In this document: one piece after another, positions 35,189-46,683 of the stretch | Layout: each line of letters opens with the position of its first letter | Numbering within the stretch: the stretch's first letter is position 1 | Source: Lophium mytilinum | Taxonomy: Eukaryota > Ascomycota > Dothideomycetes > Mytilinidiales > Mytilinidiaceae | Length of the DNA stretch: 64,000 bases | Assembly: GCA_010093605.1 (NCBI GenBank) | Contig: MU004197.1 | Location: 1,116,001 to 1,180,000 of the forward strand | Direction: 5' to 3' | Translations under genes and position numbers: made by a program | Notes under the pieces: model-generated | The model's input: the letters and a program-made list of their open reading frames with translations, nothing else | Databases searched by the model: none | Told to the model about the DNA's origin: nothing

Positions 35189-37093
35189 ATGTACGCCCTT
35201 TTGAGGGATGCCCCTGTTGGGCAGATTATCAGATGGGTCACCAAGAAACAGGCCCTACAGTACCCTGAAGAAAAGGCCGACTTTTTGTTGCCGTCGACAT
35301 ACGCCAAATTCCATGACGAGGCTCAACCCCTCCCGGTATCAGCGCCAGAGGGCCTACCCACCGAGGAAGTAGTCCCAGCAGAGCCCGGAACTGCCCTCGA
35401 GCTGGAGCCCAAGACGACAAGAGACTCAGACGACGACGAATATGACGACTCAATCGACCTAGAAAAGATGAAGACTGCTGGAACGATGAATACAAGTCGG
35501 ACTGGCTTGTCGCGGCTCGGCACGAGAACTGCCCTTTCAAAGTCCCATACGCGAGCCGATCTTGAGCAGCAATTCTCAATCGCGACTCTAGAAAAGGGGC
35601 CAACTCTGCCAATCGCGCCAGAGAGACTAGACGACGGCACCATTCTTGTAGACTGGTATACCACGGATGATGAAGAAAACCCACAGAACTGGTCGTTTGG
35701 CAAAAAAGCATTCGTTTCGTTGCAGATATAGTAAGTTCGTGAGCTTCGAATGTCTAAACCTCGGCCTCTAACGCGACATAGTCTTTACACTCTCGCATTC
35801 TACATGGGCTCCGCAATCTACGCTCCTAGTGAATTGGGGGTTATGGAGCGGTTTGGTGTCTCTCAGCAACAGGCCGCCCTGGGTTTGTCTATGTATGTCC
35901 TTGCATACGGTATTGGACCCCTCGTCTTCTCGCCGATGAGCGAGATCCCCATCATCGGCCGAAATCCACCATATATGATAACTTTTGCAATATTCGTCAT
36001 ATTGTGTATTCCCGCAGCCGTCGTCGACAACTTCGCAGGCCTTATTGTACTTCGCTTCCTCCAAGGGTTCTTCGGCAGCCCTTCTTTAGCTACCGGCGGC
36101 GCTACCCTGCAGGACATGTACTCGCTCATCAAGCTACCATATGCCCTCTCACTATGGGCTCTCGCTGCAACCTCTGGACCAGCTCTTGGCCCTATAATTA
36201 GCGGTTTCAGTGTTTCAGCGGAGAACTGGCGATGGTCCCTCTGGGAGATGGTTTGGCTCGCTGGCCCAATCTGGATCCTCCTCTTCTTCGCTCTCCCAGA
36301 GACATCTGCCTCCAACATTCTCCTTCGCCGGGCTTCACGCCTTCGGGCGCTAACAGGCAACCCAAACCTCAAGAGTCAGAGCGAGATCGATCAAGCAAAC
36401 CTATCCTCTCGCGACATTGTCGTTGAGGCCCTATGGCGACCCATGCAGCTCATGCTGTTCGACCCCGCTATTGCCTTTACGGCCGTGTACACAGCCTTGA
36501 TTTACGGCATATACTACAGCTTCTTCGAAGCGTTCCCTCTTGTCTATAACGGCATGTATGGCTTCAATCTTGGCCAGCAGGGACTCACCTTCTTGTCCAT
36601 CACCGTTGGGGTTATCATCGCCATTGCCGCATACTGGAGCTACATATACTACATTGTTGAGCCTGAAATCCGCGCATACGGATTAGGAGCTCCAGAGCGT
36701 CGCCTCATCCCTGCGCTCTTCGTAACGTTCCTACTGCCGATCGGCTTATTCATATTTGGTTGGACCAGCGACCCCAGCATCCATTGGATAGTGTCCGTCA
36801 TCGGCATCGGCATCTTTACCATCGGTATCTTCCTCATCATCCAGTGCATCTTCTTGTACCTGCCCATCACGTACCCGCAGTACGCAGCCAGCTTGTTCGC
36901 AGGTAACGACTTCATCCGGAGCACTCTCGCAGCTGGTGCTATTCATTTCTCCAGCCCGCTCTACAAGAATCTAGGCGTGGGACCCGGTGTGAGCTTGGTG
37001 GCTGGGCTCACCTGTGGGTGCGTCGTAGGAGTGTATGTGCTCTACTTCTATGGTGCTCAATTGAGGGCGAGGAGTCGGTTCGCCGCAAAATAA
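35189..37093 (+). CDS. MFS multidrug transporter, DHA1 family (Flr1/Mdr1-like)
   Basis: Exons 35189-35730 and 35782-37093, about 617 residues. It is a 12-helix proton antiporter expected in the plasma membrane, of the DHA1 group that exports drugs and toxins. The N-terminal 180 residues are cytoplasmic and acidic (DSDDDEYDDS), ending in the DHA1 signature DDEENPQNWS just before the first helix. After the splice come FYMGSAIYAPSELG, the GIGPLVFSPMSE loop, RFLQGFFGSPSLATGGATLQ and the antiporter motif C region SGPALGPIISGF. The last six helices follow without further introns. The closest known proteins give azole, benomyl or self-made toxin resistance. No toxin cluster is visible beside it, so the substrate is unknown. 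Confidence 0.92.
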
Positions 37094-37651
37094 GTATCAT
37101 TACAAGATTTTACGAAGACTAAGAGATGCTGTCGGAGGAGTAGTTGCTTTTAATGATCTTAGCGGGTGGGATATTAGCATCGGGAAATGGATTTAGCGAG
37201 GTGTTTGAGGGGCTTTTGGGTATAGAATTACATAATCTTAATGTGCAACATGCTTCCTACCACTATTTCGCTACAATTGTGTAAGAAAGGCCCGCATTTG
37301 AACTAGTCTACTGTCCTTGAAAAGCTCTGTATCATCTGTGGAGCTCATCTGTGGAACTCGTGAGCAGCATCATTCAACGCAGCCAGTAAGGGTGAGGGAG
37401 TGGGGCCACGCGCCAACTCCCACGTCAAAGGCACTTGGAACATCAGGCATCCAGCCACGCGCCAGCGTAAGCACGTCTTTATCCAGATCACCCACCGCTG
37501 CTCACCAGCGAACTTCACGGATACACCAACCACATTAACGTATTGAGGGCCTTCGGTAACCTGAGCTCCGCCATTTGGATTGAAGAAATCAGCTCGGTCA
37601 CGACTCTAGTATTCATTAAAAGCATCCGGGCTTGTCTCTTGTTATCTCGAC
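37094..37651. other. intergenic, no gene seen
   Basis: Downstream of the transporter and upstream of the hydrolase, both on the plus strand. No gene or clear regulatory motif is seen. Confidence 0.5.
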
Positions 37652-38990
37652 ATGATCTTCTTCCAGCTCCGTCTATGTCATGTTGTCGCTCTAGTTCTAG
37701 CGACGTCGTGCAATGTAATCTGGGCGAAGGAGCAAGTCCCTCTGCACACTGAACAAAACTCACTCCAACCTCTCCGGAAATACTCTTGGGTCCGCACATT
37801 TGCTTCTATTGGAGATTCTTACGCGGCAGGCCTTGGGGCCGGTAACCGTATCGACTGGTCCTGCTCTCGCTACGATCATTCATACCCTTCACTATTGAAT
37901 TCGAAAACCTTCCTTGGAGACAACCCAAATCGAACTCATCAGTATCTCGCCTGCTCCGGGGCAACCTCCGAAGAGGTCTTAGCAAAGCAGGTATCGGCCC
38001 TTGATGAAGATCTGGATGTCATTACGGTCTCTGCAGGCGGCAATGATGTTGGTTTGAGTATTATCATGAATCAGTGCATTTACCAATTCTTCATGTCAAA
38101 GACCGACGCCTGTGAAAACGCTCTGAACGAAACGTGGTCGAAAATTGAGTATGATTTGTCTGGGAACCTCACTGCGCTCTTGGAGGCGCTGAAACCCAAA
38201 TTGAACGAGGACCACGGCCGGATTTACTACACTGGATATGCGAGATTCTTTGCTACCGACGATGAGATCTGCGATAATGTCACATGGGCTGTGTGGAGCT
38301 ACGAAAGTCAATCCGCCAAGCAATTCTTAACTCTAGAGCGCCGAAAGATCATGAACGATATGGTCCAGGCGGTGAACAAGAAGATCGAGGAGGCCGTCCA
38401 TAAAGCAGGTGATCAGGTTATATTTGTTGACTACGACAGCTACGTGGCGGAGAACAAAGGTCGATTTTGCGAAGCCGGAGTTATAGAACCAGACCCAAAC
38501 CGCAATGGTCTATGTTTCTACGAGTGGAAAACAGTTGACCCAGGCTAGTCAATTCTTCCTCTCCGCGAGGTACACGCTAACATCTCGCAGGCGATAATAG
38601 TACAGCGCTACGTCATGCTGGAGACGACGTTCCAAAAGGGTCCTTCGAGGTGAGAAAGTCTATGATCTTTGCATTCCTGGTGTATTTTAGCTAACACGCA
38701 CATTACAGAGTGACATTGCCGAATGGACGAACAAAACGTTGCAAGAGCATCCGGATTGGAAATTTGGTCCAGATGAGGAAGTCGGACTCGATGCGGACAA
38801 AATGAGAGAAGAACAAGCAATAGGAGACACTGTTAGCTGGCTCCTACCGGATTTCTGGAAACGCGTATTCCATCTCCGACCAGCTGGACATCTGCTCATT
38901 GCTCACCTTCTCATGAGCAAGCTAGCGGAGACTACACCAAAGATCTGCGGATCAGAAACAGGGGAAGATTACGCTTCTCTGGTAGACTAA
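37652..38990 (+). CDS. secreted SGNH/GDSL-type hydrolase
   Basis: Exons 37652-38543, 38591-38649 and 38709-38990, about 410 residues. A signal peptide covers about residues 1-25 (hydrophobic core VVALVLATSC). Block I is SIGDSYAAGLG with nucleophile Ser 56. Block III is SAGGND with Asn 131. The C-terminal block has HLRPAGH with the probable catalytic His. The family includes esterases and lipases acting on plant or fungal polysaccharide esters and lipids; the substrate is unknown. The first intron starts with GC (CAG followed by GCTAGT) and ends CGCAG with a GCTAAC branch site. It is the only join I found that keeps VDPG in frame with DNSTALRHAG. Several potential N-glycosylation sites (NRT, NET, NLT, NVT) fit secretion. 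Confidence 0.9.
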
Positions 38991-39641
38991 GCGAGCGCAT
39001 ACCGGATTTTCCTTCGTATTGTCTGATGACCAGCAATGCATCTACCAACGGAGCACATGCGGCATTCGGATTATCGGATGAGAACGTTGTCAAAAAGTCA
39101 TCTCTCCAAGCGAGAGATTTACTCAGAAAGGGGACCTAGTGCCCTATGCTCCAAGATTTCCTCCTCAAAATTCGGAGTTCCTCGCGGCATCAAACGCAGA
39201 TTGTAACATGAGACGCACGCATCTCTTACTTAGAGGGCTGGGATCCGCAGCCGAACAGTATTAGAATGCTGTCTAGACTTTTCGTGTTCTCCGACCACTG
39301 ATGACAGCTATGGAACCCGGTCTGACCAGCGGCATCTCAGCGGTCGCAAGATTGCTCTAGACTCTAGATTGAACATGTAATGTTAGGACTTTCTACACGC
39401 GAAATCCGGTTGTGGGACAGAGAAGTCTATCAGTGGCAGTTTTGAGGAATACAGTTATGTATCTGAGCAAAAAGCAGGACTTTCAATAAAGAGATTGACA
39501 AGATGTATGCAAGGATTACAAGGCCGACTTGTTTCAAGAGAGGTACAGAAGGGGAAAGGTACAAAGCATAGCAGGAATGGAACGTATTTCAAACTGTTAA
39601 TTCAAGGGTTCCCTAAGCTCTACTTAAGAAACATATAGGAG
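38991..39641. other. intergenic, transition into the AT-rich island
   Basis: No gene is seen. Composition shifts from balanced to AT-rich towards 39600. Confidence 0.5.
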
Positions 39642-39646
39642 GAAAC

Positions 39647-39882
39647 TGTCAAAGGTAAAGAGTTGAAGTAAGAACATATGGATAGATAGATAGGAATTGT
39701 ATTGCTTTTGTTCTATTCTACATCGACAGCAACGGAGTATATATACAGCATTTAATGCATTATAAAACGTTTCTCTAACGTTCGTTATATCACGTTCAAA
39801 CGCCCACAGGTTCGTCCCGTTTAAAGGCTTTTAAGACTATTATGCGTAAAGATACAACGCTGATGCTATTATCAATCTTACA
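39647..39882 (-). mobile_element. solo LTR of the window's copia family, with target duplication
   Basis: A 236-base LTR starting TGTCAAAGG and ending CTTACA, bounded on both sides by the 5-base direct repeat GAAAC (39642-39646 and 39883-39887). It resembles the LTR of the copia element at 61985-62248 along its length and contains a short GATA run near its start. No internal region is attached, so it is a solo LTR left by LTR-LTR recombination. Strand follows the copia coding direction. Confidence 0.88.
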
Positions 39883-40060
39883 GAAACTTTGTTAGTGGAT
39901 AGCGTAAAAAGTGGAATAGAAGTACTACTAAAGAAGCATAATAAGAAAGTATCTATGCTATTATTACACTAAGTCCTAAATTACACTTGCTCCTAGATAT
40001 TTTAGCACTAGAGATAGAGCTTATAAGTTGTAGTGGTATTATATTAGTTGCAGGATCTAT

Positions 40061-40161
40061 TATTAACCGTATAAATATTTAGTCCAATAAAATAGATAAG
40101 ATATATATAAAAGCATAAAGAATAGATATATAGATAGATAAATAGGATAGAATAGATAGAT

Positions 40162-40231
<70 letters not shown>

Positions 40232-40249
40232 GAGGATAGATGGTAGGAG

Positions 40250-40329
<80 letters not shown>

Positions 40330-40600
40330 GATAAATAGATAGATAGATAGGAGGAAAGATAGATAGGTAGATAGATAGATAGAAGGAATTATATTACTTA
40401 AGGACTATTATACACTAATAGTAACAGAGTTGTTTATATACACTATTTAATACGTTTTAAAACGCTGCTCTACCTCGCTTCTAACGTTATGTATTTTTTA
40501 TTATATTATATCCAAACGTTTTTAGTTCTATTTCCCATTGAAAGGCTTTTAAGTCTATTATGTATAAGAATATAACAGTTATACTATTATAAAACTTATA
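40061..40600 (-). mobile_element. decayed LTR copy with expanded GATA array
   Basis: The right 215 bases (about 40386-40600) align with the same LTR family, in the same orientation as the copy at 39647. The left end is less certain, and the internal GATA run is enlarged to about 260 bases. It is strongly AT-shifted relative to the better copies, so it is probably older or more heavily RIP-affected. No target duplication is evident. Confidence 0.6.
40121..40384. repeat. (GATA)n microsatellite
   Basis: Long runs of the tetranucleotide gata, broken by gaggat, gaaa and aata variants. It sits at the position where the LTR family normally has a short GATA run. Confidence 0.9.
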
Positions 40601-40887
40601 ATTATATACTAAACTTATAGGAGACTAAAGGCTGCCTCTATATCTAGATTAAGAGGATAGAATGATGCTTACTAGTACTTATACATTAATGGTATACCTC
40701 TAGCTAATAGTAGAGCAACTAACCGCTAGTTAGATATAGTGTAACAGCTAGTCAAGAATACTAGTAAAGCGCAATCTAGAAGATATAATAGTGAGGTAGA
40801 TCTACTGCGCAATAGGGGAAGTATACTTACTAGAATATATAAAGATCTTTTTTTAAAACGCTTCTCTTAGAAGAATAATTCAGCTAA

Positions 40888-41148
40888 TGTAAGTTTTATA
40901 ATACTATAAGCGCTATATCCTTACGCATTGTAGGTCTAAAAGTCTTCAAACGGAATAAAACCGTGAGCGTTTAAACGTGATACAATAAACGTTAGATAAC
41001 GTTACAAGAACGTTAGATAAATGTTTTACAATGCATTAAATGCTGTATATATAATTCGTTCCTGTCGATGTAGAATAGAACTTAAGTAATACGATTCCTA
41101 TGTATCTATCTATTTATCTATTCTCACATCAACTCTATACCTTTAAGA
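40888..41148 (+). mobile_element. LTR copy of the same copia family, opposite orientation
   Basis: About 261 bases matching the family in reverse, from TGTAAG to the CTCTATACCTTTAAGA end. It is moderately decayed. Flanking 5-mers do not match, so either they have decayed or it is one end of a lost element. Confidence 0.75.
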
Positions 41149-42005
41149 GGAGCATCTATACCTAATAAAATGCTGTTCCCCTCGTCTTAGAGGAGGGCTT
41201 TCCTAACATAGGCTACTTTTCTTCTTTAAGTAAATAACCCTATATAAGGCTATTATATAGCGCCTTTATAGAGCAAAATTAGTATCTATATTTCTATCTA
41301 TCTATCTATCTACCTTTCTATATACCTTTTATATGCCTTTCTATATACCTTTCTATATACCTTTCTATATACCTTTCTTTCTATCTATCTATATATCTAC
41401 CTATTTATATCTTTTTTTATATATCTGTTTAGAGTATGTTTTATTATATTAGCCTTTTTAACTTTAAGTTAACTAAGTTACTATATATCTTTATAAGATG
41501 TAGAAAGGTAACATTCATACTATAGTTCTTATTATTCATAAGGATAGCCTATAAGTAGAGCCTAATATAGCAGAATCTTAACTTTTAACAGCTTATAGTA
41601 GATAGATACCTCTTCTTAGGAGCTGTATACCTTCCCTCTATTTAATCTTATGAATAGCTTTAAGAGCCGCCTATAGGGCTTCTCTAAATAGAACTGTTTA
41701 TATCATATTCAAGTGCAGAATTGGCAGCAGCTAAGATCTAGAGAGAAAAAGAATAACGCGTGCAACAACTGGATGATTGCTATGCTTCTGCAACTTGCAG
41801 TAACCCTGAGATATTCTACAAGAGACACGAGTGCTCTACACAATGTTTCCACTGTAAGGAATGCTGGTGCTCGAATGTGGACAAATAGGAATTGCATTCC
41901 TTGTTATCATTAAGGAATGGAGATTTAGGAACGTTAACATATTATAGCCCTCTTGCATAGTCTGTACTCTAATGCGTCCCTTTCCTCCTTCTCCCTACAG
42001 AAGCA
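41149..42005. other. AT-rich, low-complexity stretch
   Basis: Contains a TATC and ctttctatatac repeat tract near 41281-41400 and otherwise TA-rich text. Composition returns to normal at about 41700. No gene is seen. Confidence 0.6.
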
Positions 42006-42789
42006 ATGCGTACCTCTTTGGCCAATGGTTTCCTTGCTGGTATTGTGCTCTTTATGTTGGGATTTGATTGTGCTCTTGCAAACAAGGCATTGGATGCGCC
42101 AACAGATACCATAACCTCATTCCCTTGTGATACAACCGAGCTACCCTTTTTGTAAGTTCGTTCCAACTGGATCTCCTGGGCCCTTATGTTCATGCCGATT
42201 GTCCGTAGGCGCTACGACTCTTGCACTTCTTCCCTTAGCAGCCGTGTCCAGGGATGTGCTTTTACCGACGCAAAATGTGCCTGTAACGCGGCCTCGTCTG
42301 GGTTCAGGTGAGCCTTCGCAATAACAGTCGAGTTTGTTATCTACTAATGCATCATCCTTTAGTTGTCTCACAGATTGGTGTCCCAGCTATACATCAGCAA
42401 TTTGCCCAGCATCGTTCTTCATTTCCGCGGGTTGCTCTCTGGCAGGCGAACCAGGACCCAGTTTTACTCATTATTCTTGCCCGACGACTTTCAGCGACGA
42501 CGTCTCTTCTGAATTTGCATCCCTGTTTGATTATATTAGCACCGCTTTCGAAACGGGCGCTAGCAGTACTTCCAAGGCTTTATCGGGAGGCAAAGCGAAG
42601 GAGACAGGAGGATCGACAGCTACAACTCCGATTGCAACATCAACCAGTTTCACCATTACAGCTCCTTCCAACACGGCCAAGCCAGGGAATGCAAATTCGG
42701 TGCTCTCTGACAATAGATTATTTCAAAAAGTGATGCCGATGCTCGTTGCGGTGGGTTTAGGGCTCGGAGGTGTGGCTGTAATTTTATAG
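42006..42789 (+). CDS. small secreted cysteine-rich CFEM-like, GPI-anchor-like protein
   Basis: Exons 42006-42151, 42209-42307 and 42363-42789, 223 residues. The signal peptide is about 1-25 (MRTSLANGFLAGIVLFMLGF, cut near ALA). The mature part has ten cysteines: 41, 54, 65, 72, 74, 83, 88, 96, 106 and 121. The core C54-x10-C65-x2-TD-x2-C72-x-C74-x8-C83-x4-C88 matches the CFEM pattern, including the Asp (D69) that binds haem iron in known CFEM domains. The first cysteine and two spacings deviate, so it is CFEM-like rather than typical. A Ser/Thr/Gly-rich stalk follows, then a C-terminal hydrophobic tail (MPMLVAVGLGLGGVAVIL) as in GPI-anchored wall proteins. Known CFEM proteins take up haem iron or act as effectors. 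It stands alone between an AT-rich repeat island and ordinary genes, the setting typical of effector candidates. Confidence 0.82.
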
Positions 42790-44025
42790 ACACTACGAGA
42801 AATAATGGAAGACGTTGACATATCATGATACGACATATGAAGAAGCGGTCTCTAGCTAGCTAGCCACGTGTGGCATGGAAAAGGTGGCACATACTTCGAG
42901 AAAAAGCTGCTCAAGTGTGCACATGCACTGCTTGGGTTGCTTCAATGCATGCTCGGAAATCTAAGCAAGATGGCTATAGAGTAGATCTTCCCTCTGCGCT
43001 CTAGGGACAATCGCTGAGGCACTTCAAGTAATATTAATGAGGTGCTCAATCAAAAATGGCAGTCCACAAATCCGCGATATATAGTACCCACTATTTCTGT
43101 GCTTGTTTAGCCCCGCTTGAGGTCCTCCTGTATTCTACGTTTTTGTTATTCGTGAAAGACTAGCTTTGGTAAGCTTGCTAGCTCTCCAGGTTCCATTAGA
43201 CGGTCTTGCACTGTTCGAGAGTGTCACGATTCTCCGGCTTAGCAACACTACAAATTCCAGCTACTTTGAAACGTTCTAAATTGATTAAACTGTTGGGGAG
43301 TATTTGCTTCAAATTTGATGTTGGATGAAAAGCACGCCCCGAAATCCATCGGCCAGGGGGACCCCAAAATAAGCGACGTTTTGGGGTTCCTGACACCTGC
43401 AACTTTTCTATACCGTTCGAGTTAGCCTAAAGAGCTACCAAACTTATCAAGTCTTGACAATTTCCAATTTCCAAGAGCGTACAGAGGATCATACGCAGCT
43501 TTATGCAAGCGCAGAGTGAATTTATGATGCATGCCAAGTGGCACAATACATCAGGTTACCTACCCCCGTACTTCGTCGTAGAAGCTTGGCCCGATCCGAC
43601 GCCGACAAGCAGAAGAAACCGACCGAGCTGTAGCACAGGTCACCGTTGCCTTCGTTCTACCCTCTAGAACGTCTAGCGTTTCTGAAGTAGTGCTTCCACA
43701 TTCATCACTCGTTTACCTCAGCTGCCTACCTCCCCTAGTAATTCGTAGGCAACACGCTGGTGCCTCCTAATATCCAATAGTGCCTTCGATGATTGGACTT
43801 TTGCAAGACGCGTCTTGCTTCATCGTCGCGCATAAATACGACGCGGTCTCCCGCGTCTGAATGTCGATTGCTAGCAGCAGAGTTCGAAGCTTTGCATTTG
43901 GCGGAACTCGGCGCGTTTCCCATAATTGCACCCTACCTCTGTCAACCACGCCCCTTTTTATGCATCGCAGCGTGCACTACAAGAAAGCCTACAAGAAACA
44001 TCCTTCAGGACGCGAGCCTTCAGCC
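42790..44025. other. intergenic, no gene seen
   Basis: Ordinary composition with no reading frame of note. The last 170 bases (from ATG 43861) are in frame with the DUF4246 gene and may be part of it. Confidence 0.45.
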
Positions 44026-46310
44026 ATGCCGAAGTACCCGGGACTCGGCCTCCCGTTGCGCCACAACGAGCAGGATAACTATGGCTTCTATCCCATCGGA
44101 GCCCATGGCAGCTGCTACGGTTCAGACTCAGATATTCTCCCTGTGCGCGAACTTGCGATGATGAGCGTTATGGACCGCCTCACGGATAAGGAAAACTGGC
44201 ATAAAAAGGTCTTCGATGAGAAGATCGTGTCGAACTGGCGCAAGGAAGCTCTCGCGATTCCGGACAAGGCGCTTTGGAAACTAGCTTTCCAAGAGAAGTC
44301 GCAGTGGTGGGGAGAGAATGGAGATCTCAATGTGCGGGATGACTTCAGTATCAATCACGTGACGCAGTTGGAGGGTATCATGACTGAAAACACTTTTGAT
44401 TGTGTAAGTCAATCGCTACAGGAGATCCGCTTTCATGCTAAACCATGATCCGAACAGTGCATCAAAGAGCTCCAGTGTAAGGCGAAATATTACGAGAAAT
44501 CCGGCATCATCCCAACCCTCGACGCATGCGCCGCTGTAGCAAAGTCAGACAAGCTCATTACTCCAGAACTTCACGAAGCTCTGCGCGATGCTTTCGCCAA
44601 AGTCCAGGCCGACCATGCAGTGTCCCCCGATTGGCATCCAAGCTCCAACGAAATGGTGCAGGATCTTGTACATCCTTCAATGTACCCCTTGGTTTATGGC
44701 CGTAGCAAAGTTCTCAAGAAAGAGCTCGTCGGAGTCTGCGACGCAATCGAGAAATGGGCTGGGAAAGGAGACGTCATTCCGAAGGATCCTAAGGAAAGTT
44801 TGGAATGGGAGAAAAATGACCGGTACAGTTATGGAGTAGGGTCTGGCACCGTGCCTCCTCCATACTGGTCCGATACGTACCAGTGGCTGCCGTCTAATGT
44901 GGCCTTTCAGGAGGATGGCACCATGAAGCTTACCAGCTATGTCAACAATTTACACCCGAGAAGATACCCTGACGTATACCGCACGATTGAGAAGCTGATA
45001 GAAAGCGCGCTCCCTGCGTGGGATCAATGCCTTGCGCTTGCGGCGGGTTACAATGAGATAGATGGCCCCGGGCGTTGCAAGTCCCGATTTGAGCAGCCAG
45101 ACAATCCCGAGTAAGTGGTTTCTCAGTCCTCTCATTCAAGCTGTGTGGTGCTATAAATCTAAACCTCCTACAGTGACGAGAATGCCGAGAATTGGATTCC
45201 ATCGGATCCCCAAGAAGTGGCCGACGTTGTGGTCAAATGGGATGACATTGAAGGCCGGCACGAATTTAACCCGGAGTACGACGACGAGACGGATTCTAAG
45301 TGGCATTTGTTGCGCAAGCCTCTGATTCCAGAGCCTAGCTTTAAAGAAGTCGATTACACCCCAGAACCCGAGCAACGTCTTGTCAACAAGTTCGGAGATA
45401 GTGGTCTACAGGTCATTGTTAAGATGGCATCGATTGAACTGACGCCTGAGAAGCCGGAGTTTCCAACGGGCGGATGGCACGTCAGTATTGATCCCTTCGC
45501 GCTCCGAGTCCATCAAATACTCACTGCTATGGAAACAGATTGAGGGCCAAATGAACGAACACATCTGCGCCACAGCGCTCTACTACCTCGACAGTTCGAA
45601 CGTCACATCTAGTAGCCTCTCTTTCCGCATGCAAACCTCAGCCTATTTGAACGACGATATCGACGTAGGACAGGACAGTTATCACTGGCTAGAGCAGGTT
45701 TACGGAACAGGTCTCGGCAGCGGCAACTCGCCTTGTCTGCAAAACTATGGCACCGTTGAGACTCCTCAAGGGAGATTACTTGCTTTCCCTAACGTCTTGT
45801 GAGTTCAGCATTACTTGGCTTATCTGCATAGGTCTGCGGAGTAAGGTTGCTAACGCCATTCATAGCCAACACAGAGTTTCCCCTTTCAAACTCATCGACC
45901 CCACTAAACCGGGCCACCGCCGCTTCATAGCCCTCTGGCTCGTGGACCCCACTAAACGCATAATCTCGACTGCGAACGTGCCGCCACAGCAGCAGGACTG
46001 GTGGGCTGATGCCGCATTTGGGGATACACCCGAGTCGCGAAGTGCAGCTTTGGCCAAGCTGCCAGCCGAGCTACTCACTCTGTTGAAAGAAAAGGGCCTG
46101 CGGGATGTCCCCAGTACGGACGAGGGGCACTTGCCCGCGGAGTTGATGGAAATGGTGCGCGAGTACTTCAATGCCGATCAGGATTCTTTCTTGATGGGAG
46201 TGGAGGAAGCAAAGAAACATAGAGAGAAGCTTATGCAGGCGAGAGGAGCATTTTTGCAAGTTGCGGAGAAAGGGTGGCAGCTACATTCGTATAGTTTCTG
46301 CGAGCATTAG
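44026..46310 (+). CDS. DUF4246 family protein
   Basis: Exons 44026-44403, 44458-45110, 45174-45480, 45539-45798 and 45866-46310, about 680 residues. DUF4246 proteins are large and fungal, and their reaction is not established. The C-terminal half carries conserved WHIEGQMNEHICATALYYLD, the RLLAFPNVFQHRVSPF block and RRFIALWLVDPTKRIISTAN. The spaced His residues (WH, EH, QHR) and the Arg resemble an Fe(II)/2-oxoglutarate oxygenase-like double-stranded beta-helix; that functional reading is inference. The N-terminal helical part includes ELAMMSVMDRLTDKENWHKK. Start choice is open: ATG 44026 (MPKYPGLGLPL) fits the family's usual beginning, while in-frame ATG 43861 would add 55 residues with a basic, Ser-rich look. 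All four introns have GTAAGT, GTCAGT or GTGAGT donors. Confidence 0.88.
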
Positions 46311-46683
46311 AGCTTCCGCGGATGGATGGATTTTGGGGCGAGTTTGAAATGAAGGGGGGCCTGCCAGCAAGTAAGCATGATGTTCAAGTTCTTGATGATG
46401 AGCAGTGAGAAATATGAACGCATTTGAGAAACCTATCCTGTCCCAATATACCAGTCCAGAATCAAAGGGCTCTTCGACTACCAGATCTGCGGATCTAATC
46501 TGCCTTTCGCACTTCGTGGATGCATGATGCACGCCAAGCGACGGAACAGATCTGGAAGCTTGGACCCCAACCTAGCGCCGAAACCGAAACACCAACCGGA
46601 TTCCAGCAAGCTTTCGTCGACCTCGAGCAGGCCGGACGCCGGCGCTATCGTTCAGCGTTCTTCCCTTGAAAGACCTCGTCGAC
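46311..46683. other. intergenic, CDF upstream region
   Basis: A 373-base gap between two genes in the same direction. No distinct motif is seen. Confidence 0.5.

Noticed and set aside
35189-42789. possible biosynthetic cluster (transporter, secreted hydrolase, CFEM-like protein)
   Set aside because: No polyketide synthase, peptide synthetase, terpene cyclase or other core enzyme lies nearby. The repeat island separates the members, and the nearest Zn2Cys6 factor is about 13 kb away behind housekeeping genes.
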